NCBI GenBank assembly: GCA_036872755.1
Contig: JAVHNS010000001.1
Location: 992,001 to 1,056,000, forward strand
Length of the DNA stretch: 64,000 bases
From: Orbilia blumenaviensis
Taxonomy: Eukaryota; Ascomycota; Orbiliomycetes; Orbiliales; Orbiliaceae
Direction of reading: 5' to 3'
Shown: positions 1 through 11,785 of the stretch, piece after piece
Numbering within the stretch: position 1 is the stretch's first letter
How the letters are laid out: every line of letters starts with the position of its first letter
Program-made: the position numbers and the translations under genes
The notes under the pieces: model-generated
Database searches by the model: none
Seen by the model: only the letters and a program-made list of their open reading frames with translations
What the model was told of the DNA's origin: nothing

Positions 1-635
1 TCACCAGCCTTCTCAGCAACATTAGCCAAGTTGACCAAAATCTCCCTTGTATCCTCGACACCGGCATCCCACTCCTGTAGCCATCTGTCTAAGCTCTTGA
101 GCTGTGGCTTCAAAGCGTCATAAAGGCCGTTCTTATCGACAATATCGACGATGCTTCTGAAGACTTCAGATCGTAACGACGACTCTGGAGAAAGGATGTT
201 GAAGATTGTGGTAAGGATGGTAAGGGAGAGTGTGGCGCTGTTCTGGGAATTCTTCAGAGGAACAGCAAGGTTGGCGGTAACAGTGTCAAGGAGGGAAGGG
301 AGGAGAGGAGACGTCCGTATTAGGTGGACGAGGAGGTTGTATGCTGGAATATATTCTATATAATATCAAGGTCAGGGTTGTTATAAATATAGATGTTGTA
401 TACTGAATCGATGAAACATACCCTTCTCTGGAGCTTGCGATAGAATGGAGCTAGCTTCAACAAGCTTCTCCATGACATCTTCCTTCTCGCCCTTTTCAAG
501 CATTGGATGCAGCTCCTGCGATAGAGTAGTTTCACCTTCCTTCACACCCTTCAAAGCACCAAAGTAGTCGGCTAATTCAATAACTTGGTCATCGAAAGAT
601 CCCTCGACGAGGAGGGTATTCACGGTAGCGGCCAT
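1..635 (-). CDS. eIF3m: Translation initiation factor eIF3 subunit M, N-terminal part
   Basis: This is the amino-terminal part of the PCI-domain subunit M of the eIF3 complex, which acts in cytoplasmic translation initiation. Exon 1 is 635-422, the intron is 421-356 (GTATGT...TAG), and exon 2 runs from 355 off the window edge, so the carboxy-terminal PCI domain is missing. The start MAATVNTLLVEGSF is the typical fungal eIF3m start, and the spliced join reads APEKEYIPAYNLLVHLIRT, which matches the family. About 190 residues are visible; the usual length is about 450. The first exon is short (71 codons plus one base). I am confident of the identity from the start motif and the helical repeat that follows. 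The upstream region 636-2051 would be shared with the divergently transcribed methyltransferase gene. Confidence 0.9.
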
Positions 636-2051
636 GGTGGGCTGGTGGGGTGAAAGCTTCTTTTTTATGTCGCGAAAATGCCTGAGCGTGTGGTATTAAG
701 CCGGGTTATCTGGTTCGAGCAGTCGGTGGAGCTTCGAGTATCAGATTGGAGGGGGGGGACTTGTGGTCCGGGGTTTGACGTCGGCTTAAGGTTGGCTGAA
801 AAAGATGGGGTGGTGGTGTCTTTGATACTGTCGACTTTTGCTGGTTGGGTCTCTGGGCTATTCCCAATTTCGCAGTCAACTCTTTTTTTTCTTGTGCTTT
901 TTGTGCGCAACACGGTGAGTGCCAAGACATGTGGTTGCCAGAGGTGTTTGTCTGCCTTGGAATTGCCTCTTTTAGCTTTTCTACCTGAGAGAAACCGACC
1001 CCAGACCTTTGTCGCATTGAGAATTGGTAGGCGCATGCACATTCAGATTGGAACCCCGATTGGAACATAATCATGATCTCTTAACTGAGATCTTATTGAA
1101 GGTAGATAAGAGTTATCGGTAAGACGGAAAGGAGTCACCGCTCTGAACTGAGTATAATAATGTTCTATCCAATTATTCAATACTCATCTTTACTAATTTT
1201 GCGTCTGCTTTACTAATTACCTGCAAGTGTTAGTTAATCGTGATCTTGAAAGACACAGACAACCAGCTTCAGTATGGACATCAAGAGGCAACCCAAACAA
1301 AGCTCTCTACATTAACAATCTTTTGACCAAAAGATGCTTCAGAATCTATGACAAATGCCTCGGTACCCCACTACCAAAAAATTAGATAAGGTTACCATGT
1401 TTACGTACCAAAACACTGCCGCCGAAACGGAAAGCCGTTGAAACATGGTGGATGGAGATCTGGTAGTCTGGTTTGTTCTCCGATAATTCCCCTTCCAGGC
1501 AAGCGGCCGACTACCAAATCCAACACGCAGCAAAAAGCGAAGCGAGTTGCCAGTCAACCCACCCCGGCTCGTCCCAAGAAAGCCCTTACACGTTCAGATG
1601 CCCGCCTTCGAAACCCGTTAGCTCAATCGAGTTTGGGGGGGAGGAGGTCCAATGTTGGCAACTGTACAGATGCATGTGTATGGAGTATCTATTAGCAGTC
1701 AATTGTCTGATGAGATATTTATTCTTATTGCTTTTTTTGATATTCTTCTTTGAAAAAAGAATTGATTATAAATACAGAGAGCTTTCGCACCGTCAGAGCC
1801 CATTTCCCTTTCCTTTGAATCTTTCGAGTTTCTCTCTCTCTCTCTCTTTTTTTTTGTTCGCGCGTGCCCTTAGCTAGCTTTAGGTCTGCCCCACGTCTGG
1901 ACGCCCCGCGGCACCCCGCCACAGTAAGGTTTTTTGGTCTTAAGCTTCGATCCGGTAGTCCAATTGATTAAATTTAAAACTTGTTACTCCTAGGATTTCT
2001 ACCTTTGCGATTCTTCATCTTTCAGCTATTGCATAATCTAAAAATTCCAAA
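636..2051. other. Intergenic, divergent promoter region
   Basis: No gene is supported between the divergent eIF3m and methyltransferase genes. The open frames at 665-1074 on both strands overlap each other, have no recognisable family and look like chance frames. A CT-rich tract with a pure T run lies at about 1800-1855, the kind of pyrimidine tract often found just before fungal transcription starts, here ahead of the methyltransferase gene. Confidence 0.5.
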
Positions 2052-3054
2052 ATGACAGTCTTCAGTCAAATCCGAAGTTTATTCTTCGGCTCAGTATTTC
2101 TTACGGCTGGTTTCGCAAGTACGCAGTTTCCACATTCAGTTCTTAAGGTTTCATAAAATTTTGGGAATTTGATTTTTAACAGTAATTCATCATCATCATC
2201 GTCGTCATCTAGGTCTTCCGTTTGCGATCGTGGGTCTTATCCTGAAGGGCAGGCCATTGGACATCTTCAACAAATCCAAACTCTCTGAAGCGAACTTCAC
2301 GTTCCTCTGGGCGATTGTAGGAAAACCTAGCGTCGCCGATGCGAAGATAACCGGCAAGACGATCTCACAGGCGTATGGCGTAGTTCTTGACCTCGGGTAC
2401 GTTATAACCAGGAATTCGATGGTCGTTGTAAAAGAAGCTCGAACTGAAGTGATAATATTCGTAATAGCCCAGGAACCGGCTACACAGTCCACCACTTCGA
2501 TAAATCCAAAACGACAAAAATCTTTGGTATCGAGCCCAACAAGGCTTTCCATCCGGCACTCCAAGCTGCTATTGACGCTGCAGGGCTCACGGATATCTAC
2601 ACCATTGTCGGAACCGGAGTCGAGGATTCTGAAACACTGAAAAAATTCGGAATCGAAGAAGGGTCGATTGATACAATTGTCGCCTGCAAGGTTTTGTGCA
2701 GCGTTCCCGAACCCAAGGCTACCATTGCCGAACTGTACAAGATCCTGGCTCCTGGAGGGCTGTTTTTGGTTTACGAGCACATAAAGGCGAAGGGTGGGGT
2801 GGGACTTATTGCACAAGGTAATTCCTCTGCGTGTGACGAGAGTGGTATCGGAAAATAGACTGACTGATTTCGCGATAGGGCTGGCGAATACCGTCTGGCC
2901 GTTTTTGATGGCTGGGTGCAATCTCTGCCGTCCGACTGAAGCTTATTTGTATGGTGCTGGTGAATGGGAGGTCACAGAGTTGGGGCATCCAGAGGGCACT
3001 GGCGGCCATGAGTTCATCACATTTACCCAGGGACGATTGATCAAGAAGAAATAG
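2052..3054 (+). CDS. METTL7/TMT1-like SAM-dependent methyltransferase
   Basis: Four exons (2052-2118, 2213-2396, 2468-2817, 2879-3054) give 258 residues. The protein starts with a short hydrophobic stretch (about residues 9-35) that may anchor it to a membrane or lipid droplet. The SAM-binding motif I reads VLDLGPGTGYTV and is created by joining exons 2 and 3: the TAG acceptor at 2466-2467 restores it, whereas the nearby CAG at 2471-2472 does not keep frame. The post-motif IV segment EHIKAK and the carboxy-terminal WPFLMAGCNLCRPTE are hallmarks of the METTL7 (TMT1) branch of the Methyltransf_11 family, whose human members methylate small thiols. The fungal substrate is not known. Size is as expected for the family. 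Confidence is high for the family and low for the substrate. Confidence 0.85.
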
Positions 3055-3291
3055 GCTGTTATCGAGTCCTTTTTTGGGGACATTCGTAGAGAGATAGGCT
3101 TGCGAGGACTAGAGAACCTGAATTGCTGGCAGAAAATAACGGATAGAGAGGGGGCCCGGGTACGGTGGGTGACGTGTATCATTATCATTAATATATATAC
3201 CAGGATAGGAAGAGGAGGAAGCCGGAGTTGGAACAATAGTGTAATTCTATATGAAAACGGGATTTCCTTAAAGTACCGGACGCCTCCGAGG

Positions 3292-3901
3292 TTATGATCC
3301 TTCTTGCCCAAATCCACCAGGTATTAACTATAGCAGGCACAAATATTAGTGTTGTACCCATGGGAAAGGCGTGTTAAATTCGGTGACTCTACCATGCAAA
3401 TGTTGTTTCCATTCAGCAGGATTTTCTTCAACTTGACTTGCTCTCCCGCATCACTACATATACACCAATATTAGCATATACCACTCATTCATTGTCGTAC
3501 CCTGCCAGCCGGTGGTAACTAGGTAGGAGCGTACTATTCCGTAACATCCTCTAGGACCATATCTGCAACAGCCCGCCTATTAGCCTAGTGGTTCCTATTT
3601 TCGGTGTGTATCGATGGTAGTTCCGGAGATATCACGTACTGACGTAGTCATCGAAGCCGACTAAAGTGCCACTGAACTCTTTAATTGATGTTAGTTGCGG
3701 ATACTCGTGATGCTCGTGTGGTGTAAGTGGTGGTGGGGGCTTAGGTACCCTTCTCGCTCTTCATGACCACCCATATCTTGGAACCGACACACTTGTCGAC
3801 CAGTTCTGGAAGAAAACCCATGGTGTTAGTTGATTCTTTTGGCCATACTGCCGTGCGAAGTAGTAGTAGAGCTTACCTAGAGGGAGGATTTGAGACGTCA
3901 T
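3292..3901 (-). CDS. LSM5: U6 snRNA-associated Sm-like protein Lsm5
   Basis: Spliced from six exons (3901-3877, 3805-3749, 3678-3640, 3562-3535, 3453-3393, 3327-3292), this encodes 81 residues. Lsm5 is one of the seven subunits of the Lsm1-7 ring (cytoplasmic mRNA decay) and the Lsm2-8 ring (nuclear U6 snRNA). The Sm1 motif region reads ELVDKCVGSKIWVVMKSEKE and continues into GTLVGFDDYVNMVLEDV; the Sm2 motif reads KILLNGNNICMLIPGG, the Lsm5 signature. Five introns in 81 codons, with internal exons of only 28 and 39 nt, explain why no single open frame reveals the gene. The amino-terminal tail is shorter than in animals. All junctions are canonical GT-AG and in frame. It is divergent from the exonuclease gene that starts at 4477. 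Confidence 0.93.
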
Positions 3902-4476
3902 TGTAGCGTATGAGATGGTGAAGATGATTATGGTGGTGGTAGAGTAAGAGTTGGGGTTTCAGAACAAGCTGTGCCAGGCGAACCGAATCGATTGCTTTGC
4001 TCGCCCGCCGCCAAGCAAATTTGCGATGCTGAAAACTCAACAGCAAGAAGACAAACCGACACTTGCGAAGTCCAGTTTCCATTACATTTCACGATATCGA
4101 AAAACAACTGCCTACGAACTAGCCGCTCCCTTCGAAGTCATGATATATTCCTAGAAGCTAGGAATCTAATCGCATACGATACATCCCTCGTTTCTTACGA
4201 AAACCCTTGATTGTCTTTTTTTCTCTCGAAAGTATGAAGCTGGTCTCCCAGTCGCCTCGGCCCATAACATTCCAGTATACCCCCCACAGCCACATTCTAT
4301 GCACGGCCAGACCCAAACGTTAAGCAGTCGCACGGGTACTTCGAGTCACAGGACCGCCCGATATAGAACGATTGACTATCGACGCTAATTTTCAATACTT
4401 AAAACACTTCCCTTCCCGACTTTTATTCCCGACTCTTTCGGTTTCCTCCTTTCTTTCTTTTCTTCTTCTTCCCACA
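3902..4476. promoter_or_regulatory. Divergent promoter between LSM5 and the exonuclease gene
   Basis: The 575-nt interval separates two divergent starts. It contains a CT-rich tract at about 4411-4470 immediately before the start codon at 4477, typical of fungal core promoters and 5' leaders. The short frames at 3873-4210 overlap on both strands and show no family resemblance. Confidence 0.45.
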
Positions 4477-7454
4477 ATGAGCAGACGCCTGCGCACATTC
4501 CAAGTGCGCACTGCTACAACATCAATCGGACGACCAGTAGCTCGCTGCTGCTTTCATAGCATTATTATGGAGGATCAGACATTTTCTGGTAGCGGCAGTG
4601 GTGGGGCCAGCGGCAACAGTAATAATGATGGAAATGGTAGTGGTGGAGTAACTACCACGGCAGCTGGGCAAGCTGGGGCAGCTAATACTACGAATAACCC
4701 GGCGAAAATGGCATCACCCCTCACCACTGCTTATCCGTCATCATCAGCAAGCCCCTCATCTCCGTTTTCAAACCCCAATCCTTCACCGATGACGCCGACT
4801 ACTCCATCAAATGCGCGTAGACTATGGAACCCTGCAAGAGGGATCGTATTCGCTCCTTCACCAATGACACCGGTCTCCCCGTTTACGCCAACTACACCAT
4901 TATCGCGAGGTTTTAAAACCAGAAGTCCGAGAAAACTATCGGTTGATACGCCTGCTGCTGGTGATTCTTCGGGTTCTACGTCGGATATAGTACAGTCTCC
5001 GACTATTACGCACGTTCGACCGAGGAATAATTATGTTCCGAAACCGGATTGGGCTGATTTGATGAATCTTACGTCGGATGGGAAGGAGAAGGAAGTTGTA
5101 CCGGCGGGATTTGATGCTTTGCAGGACGATATATTGGCGGATTCAGCGACAGAGGGGCCGTTAGGCGAAGTTAAGAGTCTACAAGATGCTCTCGAAGCAA
5201 CGGAGGGTGAGACTGGAGCCGATACAAGTGCGTTCGTGGAGGAGGATGAGGGGGACCAATACGAAGACCCTGGGATCCAAAGGGTCAAGACCCCAGAAGG
5301 AGTAGAAATCTTGATGTGGAAAAATGCACCGATAGTTTATACAGAGGAAAACGACCCGTATATTCCGTTGATATACCAGGCAGCCGAAGAGGTACTGAAA
5401 GCTGCCGTGAAGTCAAAATCGAATTTTGATATGAGACATTACGTCAACGCTGAAGGTCAACCGCCAACAATACATTACGTCACAGATGTAAATGATATGG
5501 AAGAGATATCGAAGCTGTTTGAGAACGACAAGGCGATTGGATTTGATATGGAATGGGTCATGAATTCTTTCTTAAAACCTACATCGAGCGATAAGGAAAT
5601 ACGGTAGGTGGTGCATTAGAATCAACCATGTGTTTCAAGTGCTAATGGTTCATAGCACGAGTGCATCTGTCATACAAATCAGCAACCAGGAGAGAGTAGC
5701 TATTTTCCACCTAGCCAAGTTCCCCGCGACTACAAGTATGTAGTCTTCCCAAGCCTCAATTGGTAGACAGGTATTCTAACTTTTGGCTAGAAAAATTCCT
5801 TGCACCAACACTCAAGAAGATAATCGAAGACCCCAACATTCTCAAAACGGGTGTCGCAATCAAAGGTTAGAATATAAAAGCCATGGCTATTTTAAGAAGT
5901 ATTATGCTAACAACGCTCATAGGCGATATGACCCGGTTATCTATGGTGATTAATGTTAGCCCGGCAGGAATCCTGGAGCTTTCGTCATTCCACAGTCTTA
6001 TATTCGCTGCGGAGAGAAACGAACTTCCTACCGGCAAGAAGCTTCCTGTGAGCCTAACGGCCCTCTGCGAAGAACACCTCAAGCTCCCGTTAGATAAAGG
6101 CGATGTGAGAACAAGCAATTGGTCAAGACTATTAAATGACGAGCAAAAAGAATGTAAGGATGACCCCCCTCAAAATTGGCTTAATATAGTAATCTAAACG
6201 ATGACTTTAGATGCTGCGAATGATGCATATGCCAGTTTCAGGATATACGCCGCTCTCGAGGAGAGGCGATGTGCATTAGACCCCCGCCCTGAACTGCCAC
6301 CTCGCCAAGCTGTCAACCATGAAGAAACCATCGAAGCTTATCACAAACGAAAGGCTTTGGCAGCGGCGAAGAAAGACGACACGACACCAAAGAAACCCTC
6401 TATTATCAGAGTTCCGAAGGACGCGGGCCCGCAACTTGTTAAAGCTTATGACTGGGTCAAAGAATATGCTAAGTCAAAGCCAGGTGGGATCTTGGATACC
6501 AGTGCTGCCAATATAAGATGTTATGCTCTGTGGCATCATCAAACACTAGATGTTGATGATACTGCTGCTGCGTGTAGAGACCCACCGCTGGCAGGCACGT
6601 ATGTTGCGCAATGTATTCTGGAGGCTATCCTTGTCGAGAAGCTGCCGTATGACGCTACACGTCTACTGTGGGTCTTGAGGGATCTTAGCAAGGAGGCCTC
6701 ACCGAGGTTCTACCCTCTCAAATTAGAGGCGACTACCAGAGTGAAGGAGGAACAAGTGGCCGCCAAGGAGAAGGCAGCCGCAAACTCGAAAACCGCATGG
6801 AAGCACGTCTCCTTGCAAGGATGGAACTTAGATGGTGTCGAGTCACTGACGGAGAGGCCTGACTCTCGACTTGTGGAACGCGCGAAAGGCCCAGCCGAAG
6901 CTTTCTCGACTCGATTCGAGCGTAAAGCGCGTCCAAAGGTGCCCGAGTCTCCAGAAATATCCTACCATCTCCACGACTCATCCCTTGCGAAGCCTAATCG
7001 AGATTCACTGCGGCACGTTGGGAAGAAAAATGGGGGCTCGAGTAATAATACGGCGTCACAAATAGATGGTGCTAATGAAGAGCTTCCGCTGCAGGGTGGG
7101 CCAGGGAATTCCTTTAAAGCTGGGAAAAAGGGTACACGAACGTTGATAAGAAAAACAGGCGCGCGGAATAACCCGACTGAGTCTAGCGATGAGGCAGGGA
7201 CGCCTATGAAGCGCACTAGGAGCAGTCCGACGCCGACGGTCTACAGACGAGTATCTCTAAGCTCTGAGGAGACTAAAATATCGTTTAGCTCTGGAGAGCT
7301 TGGGGAGGTTCTGGGTGGGCTTAGTGAGACCAAGGTTAGAGTGATTGAAGAAGATGCACTGTCTCTGAGGGAGTCTAAATCTGAACCGAATTTGGTGCCT
7401 AAGAGGCCGGTTTGGATTGGGGTTCCTAGTAGACGGCGCAAGGACGATTCATGA
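4477..7454 (+). CDS. DEDDy 3'-5' exonuclease domain protein (WRN/RNase D type) with long C-terminal extension
   Basis: Five exons (4477-5603, 5656-5735, 5791-5865, 5923-6153, 6211-7454) give 918 residues. The 3'-5' exonuclease domain spans about residues 335-530. Motif I is GFDMEWV (D357, E359), motif II is the D in GVAIKGDMTRL (about D429), and motif III is YAANDAYAS (Y505, D509); the Y is created at the exon 4/5 junction, so all four DEDDy acidic residues and the tyrosine are present. The first 330 residues are Ser/Pro/Thr/Asn-rich and probably disordered. After the nuclease comes a helical region at about 600-690 (KAYDWVKEYAKSKPGG onward) of unknown role, then a Ser/Arg-rich tail. The start chosen is the first ATG in frame; an internal ATG at 4567 is an alternative. 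Likely DNA or RNA end trimming in the nucleus or mitochondria; the exact role is unknown. Confidence 0.85.
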
Positions 7455-9169
7455 GGGTGGCCGTTTCCATTAAAATCTGTGGGTTATCAAGGGACTGTAC
7501 TTTATTGTCGGCCGCGAGGCCGATCTTTGTATAATAGGGAGTTGGATTATAGGCCGGATCGGCCTGGGATGAGATACTGAGCTGGTCAAAAGCTCGACAA
7601 GGTCATCTCCATTCATTACATCAGTACCCCCTTCGTTCCTAATATTCCGACCGATATATGCGCATCAAGTGCATCGCGAGTGAAATAGTTCGGAGTGGTT
7701 TTGATCAACATGTGAAGAGATGAATACCAATGCCCGACGCGCGCAGCTTACGTATAATGCAGTGTAGAGATACGAAAGACGATGACGATGCAATTCCGTT
7801 GGTAGTGCATGGATCCGATGCAAGCCCAATGCCCAGGCCGGGGGACCACTCTGCCAATTGGCGACGGCTGATTAAGAAAAAGAGAAAAAACGAAAAGGGG
7901 ACGTACTTACGTGGACGATGAGGAAGTCCATGGTTGAGCTCAGCTTCCAAGACCGCAGTGCTGGCAAATGCAATGTCCACCGTCAAGGGTATGGGGTACC
8001 CCTTTTTATGTAAGCCTCATGAGATCGATTGAAAGTTTAACCGTTTCATCTTTTAAGATTGCATTTGTGAATTACAATTAACGATTTTTGTATTTTACCG
8101 CGCGGAGGGCTGATCTGATATCAATATTATACAAAATATGGCTTGAAAGATTGCATGTAAGAAGCTAGCTAGCCTAGCTTTGAGAGAGAGCTGGAGAGCT
8201 GGAGAGCTGGATCGGTTGTTTTTACTGCAATGCAACAGGCTTTCGTTTAAGCGGATATTTGGTTGACAGGGTGGTTTTCGTCACAACAAAAAAAAACCGT
8301 AAGCCATTGACGAATCCGATGGATCCAATCCTTTCGCAAGGGACTCCAGAATTCAACCAAGCTTGCAAGGGTATGTGTGGAGGGAGGGGTTTTCATGCAT
8401 GTTCCTACCTTTGAACATCCAGACCAGACCTGGGAGGACCAGGAGAGAGAGGGAGAGCTACATGTGTGTGCAGGATGCATGCAGCTTCCATGGAGCTTGG
8501 ACATTCCACACAGCGCAGTGCTGCCAATGGAGAGCCGGACGTATACAATGTGTGCATGTCTGTCTGAATGGATGCATTAGTTATTTCTGAGGTATTGTAT
8601 GTATGTATGTATGTATGTATGAAGTATGTACGAGGGCCCGCCCTAGGGGTGCCATATACCGTGTCCCTAAGTTAAGGAGTCCGTGGACATCCCCGGACAG
8701 CGCATATATTTTTTTTCTTTTCGGTAGGACGGTGATTTGGGAACCGGACAGGGCCTATACTGGGCATAGCTGGGGACCAAAAGAGCGAGAGAGAGAAATA
8801 GAATGAAAAAGAGAGAGGTTTGATGTTTGTCGTGGTTTACCTAGGTAACTGGGGGGTTTCTCTTATCTCTATCGCAATCTGGTCTCAACCGGCCAGTTTT
8901 GGTAGCTCAGCTCAGCAACAGCAAGCCTAGCTCGGTTGTTGTTGGAGCTGCCTGAATTTTCTATATCAACTCCGCTCCTGCTCGAATCTCCTCTTTGAAA
9001 TTTCCATTTCTTCTTCTCCCACAACTTCCCTTTTATCTTAACCTTCTCCTCCAATTGAGAGAGAAGAGAAAGAAGAAGACCACCCTTTGCTGCTTCCATC
9101 TATTCATTAGTGGACTCGGGGTGCCTGATTTTGTTTTTTCGTTCGTCTGTTGTCCTTGACTCAGTCATC
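7455..9169. other. Intergenic, no supported gene
   Basis: No coding sequence could be supported. A TATG tetranucleotide run lies at about 8596-8622, a repeated GAGAGCTG motif at about 8190-8212, and pyrimidine-rich stretches at 8990-9060 precede the methyltransferase start. A frame at 7986-7705 on the minus strand has a GTAAGT site after its first 25 codons but no family match or convincing second exon. Confidence 0.4.
8596..8622. repeat. (TATG)n microsatellite
   Basis: About six perfect copies of TATG lie in the upstream region of the sphingolipid C9-methyltransferase gene. It is a simple repeat with no evident function. Confidence 0.9.
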
Positions 9170-11177
9170 ATGAGCTCGGAAAAGATCTCTGCGGAGACCT
9201 TCGAGTACATCAAGACTCCGGAGGCTCCTCCACCTCCTCCTGCCGGAGCTGAGTACGGTGTCAAAACCACTGGTGTAAGTTGTTTTTCCCTTTGTTTTTT
9301 TCCATCTTTCAATGTATATACATCTTCAATTGGTAGTTTTTCAATCCACAGTCAACTCAATGGGTGTTTTGTTTCGCTTTTTTTTAAATTTTATTTTAAA
9401 ACTCCCAAACTTGAAACCCCTCCGTTATCGTGTGGAAGGCCAGAAGTAGCTAATCTGTTCTTATCATATCTATCTCTGCCCCGCAAACGATTTTAGTACC
9501 CATCCATCAAAAATGCCCCTCTTCCTGCCGAAGGTCCCGGCAGCGGGTCCTTCAACAACCTCCTTCTCGGTGGTGCTCTCTTCGTCGTACCATGGTACCT
9601 AAAGTACAAGGTTGGCGGTGGGTTCTGGACCTTCCTATTCTTCTTCGCCATCACCACATTCCCAATCCTCGTCACTTTCTGGTACACCCTCTCCCGTATC
9701 GGAGCCCGTATCAATGAGAAGGCCAAGTTCCCCGGTAAGGGCGTTGAACACTACCTCCAATTTAAGGAACCAGAAGATGCCAAGAAGTATACCGGACAGA
9801 ACAAGATTCCAATGGAGACTTTCCACGAGATGTATTTTGAGGGCAAGGTTACATTCAAGATGGACTGCTTGGAGGCTATGGAATACAGACACGACTGGGC
9901 TTCTTGGGGCTTTACTTTCAGCCTTTTCAGGTTCTTCATCCTTGGTTTCATTCCTGAGATTTTGGTCCACAGCCGTTCGCAAGGTATGTATTCTCCACAA
10001 TTACTCGATGGCTGTTGATTGGGGATCACCTAACACGGGAATTGCAGACGAGGAGCAAGTCCGTGACCACTACGACCGAGGTGATGACTTCTACGCCTGG
10101 TTCCTTGGTCCCCGTATGATCTACACCTCTGGTATCATCAGCGACATCAACAAGGCCGAATCCCTCGAGGAAATCCAGGACAACAAGCTCAAGGTCGTTT
10201 GCGAGAAGATTGGCGTCAAGCCAGGCGATCGCATGCTCGATATCGGCTGCGGCTGGGGTACTCTTGCTAAATTCGCTTCCGTCAACTATGGCGCTCATGT
10301 CACTGGTATCACTCTTGGACGCAACCAGACCAAGTGGGGTAACGATGGTCTCCGACGTGCTGGTATCTCCGAGGATCAGAGCAAGATTTTGTGCATGGAT
10401 TACCGTGATATTCCTGTTCCAGAGGGTGGTTACAAGGTTATTACTTGTCTTGAGATGGCTGAGCACGTTGGTGTCAAGTACTTCACCAGCTTTTTGCGAC
10501 AAGTCTATGGCATGCTTGACGATGATGGTTGCTTCTTGCTCCAGATCGCTGGTTTGAGGAAGTCCTGGTAAGTTCGCTTTCTTGATTATGGTTGTGTGGG
10601 AGTTTGGCTAATAATTCATGATAAAAGGCAATTCGAGGATCTCATCTGGGGTCTCTTCATGAACAAGTACATCTTCCCAGGTGCCGATGCTTCTACTCCT
10701 CTTGGTTTCTTCGTCAGCAGCTTGGAAAGCGCCGGTTTCGAGGTTTGGCATATTGATACCCACGGTGTTCACTACTCCAGTATGTTCTACTCTACTCCAC
10801 TCTGAAATGATCTTTAGTGAAAACGGTACTAACTTTATTATTAGCCACTCTTTGGTACTGGTACCGCAACTGGATGGCCAACGCCGAGAAGGTCAAGGCC
10901 AAGTACGGTGAGCGATGGTTCAAGATCTGGGAGTACTTCCTTGCCTACTCCATCATCATCTCCCGACAGGGCGGTGCCACTGTTTACCGTATGTTCAACT
11001 TATCCTTCACATACCCTTGGGATATACACTAATAGAGAAAATGCAGAAATCACCCTCCACAAGAACTTGAACGCCTACCACCGTGTCGAGGATATTCCAC
11101 GACACCATGGATTCCAGGGTGCTTTGGCCGCTCCTGATAACATCTGCCCTACCTGGTCGACCACTGGCCGACAGTAA
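9170..11177 (+). CDS. Sphingolipid C9-methyltransferase
   Basis: Six exons (9170-9274, 9497-9983, 10048-10567, 10628-10779, 10845-10988, 11047-11177) give 512 residues, the usual length. The enzyme adds the C9 methyl branch to the sphingoid base of fungal glucosylceramides, using SAM, in the ER/Golgi membrane. Two hydrophobic segments at about residues 50-95 (LLLGGALFVVPWYLKY and TFLFFFAITTFPILVTFWY) are the family's membrane anchors. The catalytic part resembles cyclopropane-fatty-acid synthase: RDHYDRGDDFYAWFLG, then SAM motif I MLDIGCGWGTLA at about 261-270, ITLGRNQ and EMAEHVG. The amino-terminal Pro-rich stretch and the carboxy-terminal CPTWSTTGRQ also fit. The product supports membrane integrity and defensin sensitivity in other fungi. 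All splice sites are canonical, and the identification is secure. Confidence 0.95.
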
Positions 11178-11785
11178 ATGGTTGATTCCATTTGCATGCA
11201 TTGAGAACTAGTGCTAGAGGTATGGGAGAAGGAGATATGAATGATAGAACGTGAAAAAGGAATTAGAAAAAGGCGGAATTAGATATTTCGTATATATCAA
11301 CAATCAAAAGAATAGGGGAAATTGCCCTGTACATATAGATTTTACAGTACATGTACGATACATCCTGGCTGGTCTAGTGAATGATCCATGAGGACGCAGT
11401 TGCAGCGGGTGTAGCATGACGGGAAAAGGCTTTTTAAAGAGGAGGAACGTTAACTTGATTTTTTTATATATCCATATGCGTTTTACCCAATTGCCATAGG
11501 ATTGCTATGAGAAGGAATTTATTGCTACATGACTTCAGTTTTACCGTATTTTTGTAGTTTCGTGAATGATATTTTTTGGGGACTGGAGACTCCGTTTGCC
11601 ATGTGGTAGATATAAATGGGCGACGAGGTGCGCCAAGACTTTGGTTGCTGGTTGGTGCTTTGCTTTTTTCTTGGCGACTTGTTTGGTCGCGAGCTTTCTT
11701 TCGCATCTTGAAATTTTTCAAGATCCTGTTCTCCACAGAACCATATCTTCAACATCCAACCTACCAACCCCACCAACCAACCATC
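11178..11785. other. Intergenic between C9-methyltransferase and FCF1
   Basis: This 608-nt stretch holds the 3' region of the methyltransferase gene and the 5' leader of FCF1. Overlapping short frames at 11464-11932 on both strands run into the FCF1 start and are not supported as genes. Confidence 0.5.

Noticed and set aside
678..1074. Overlapping 120-130-codon frames on both strands
   Set aside because: Three frames overlap on opposite strands, none has a family match, and the region is the divergent promoter of eIF3m and the methyltransferase gene.
7705..7986. Possible spliced minus-strand gene starting MTVDIAFASTAVLEAE
   Set aside because: A GTAAGT donor is present after codon 25 but no convincing downstream exon or family match was found.
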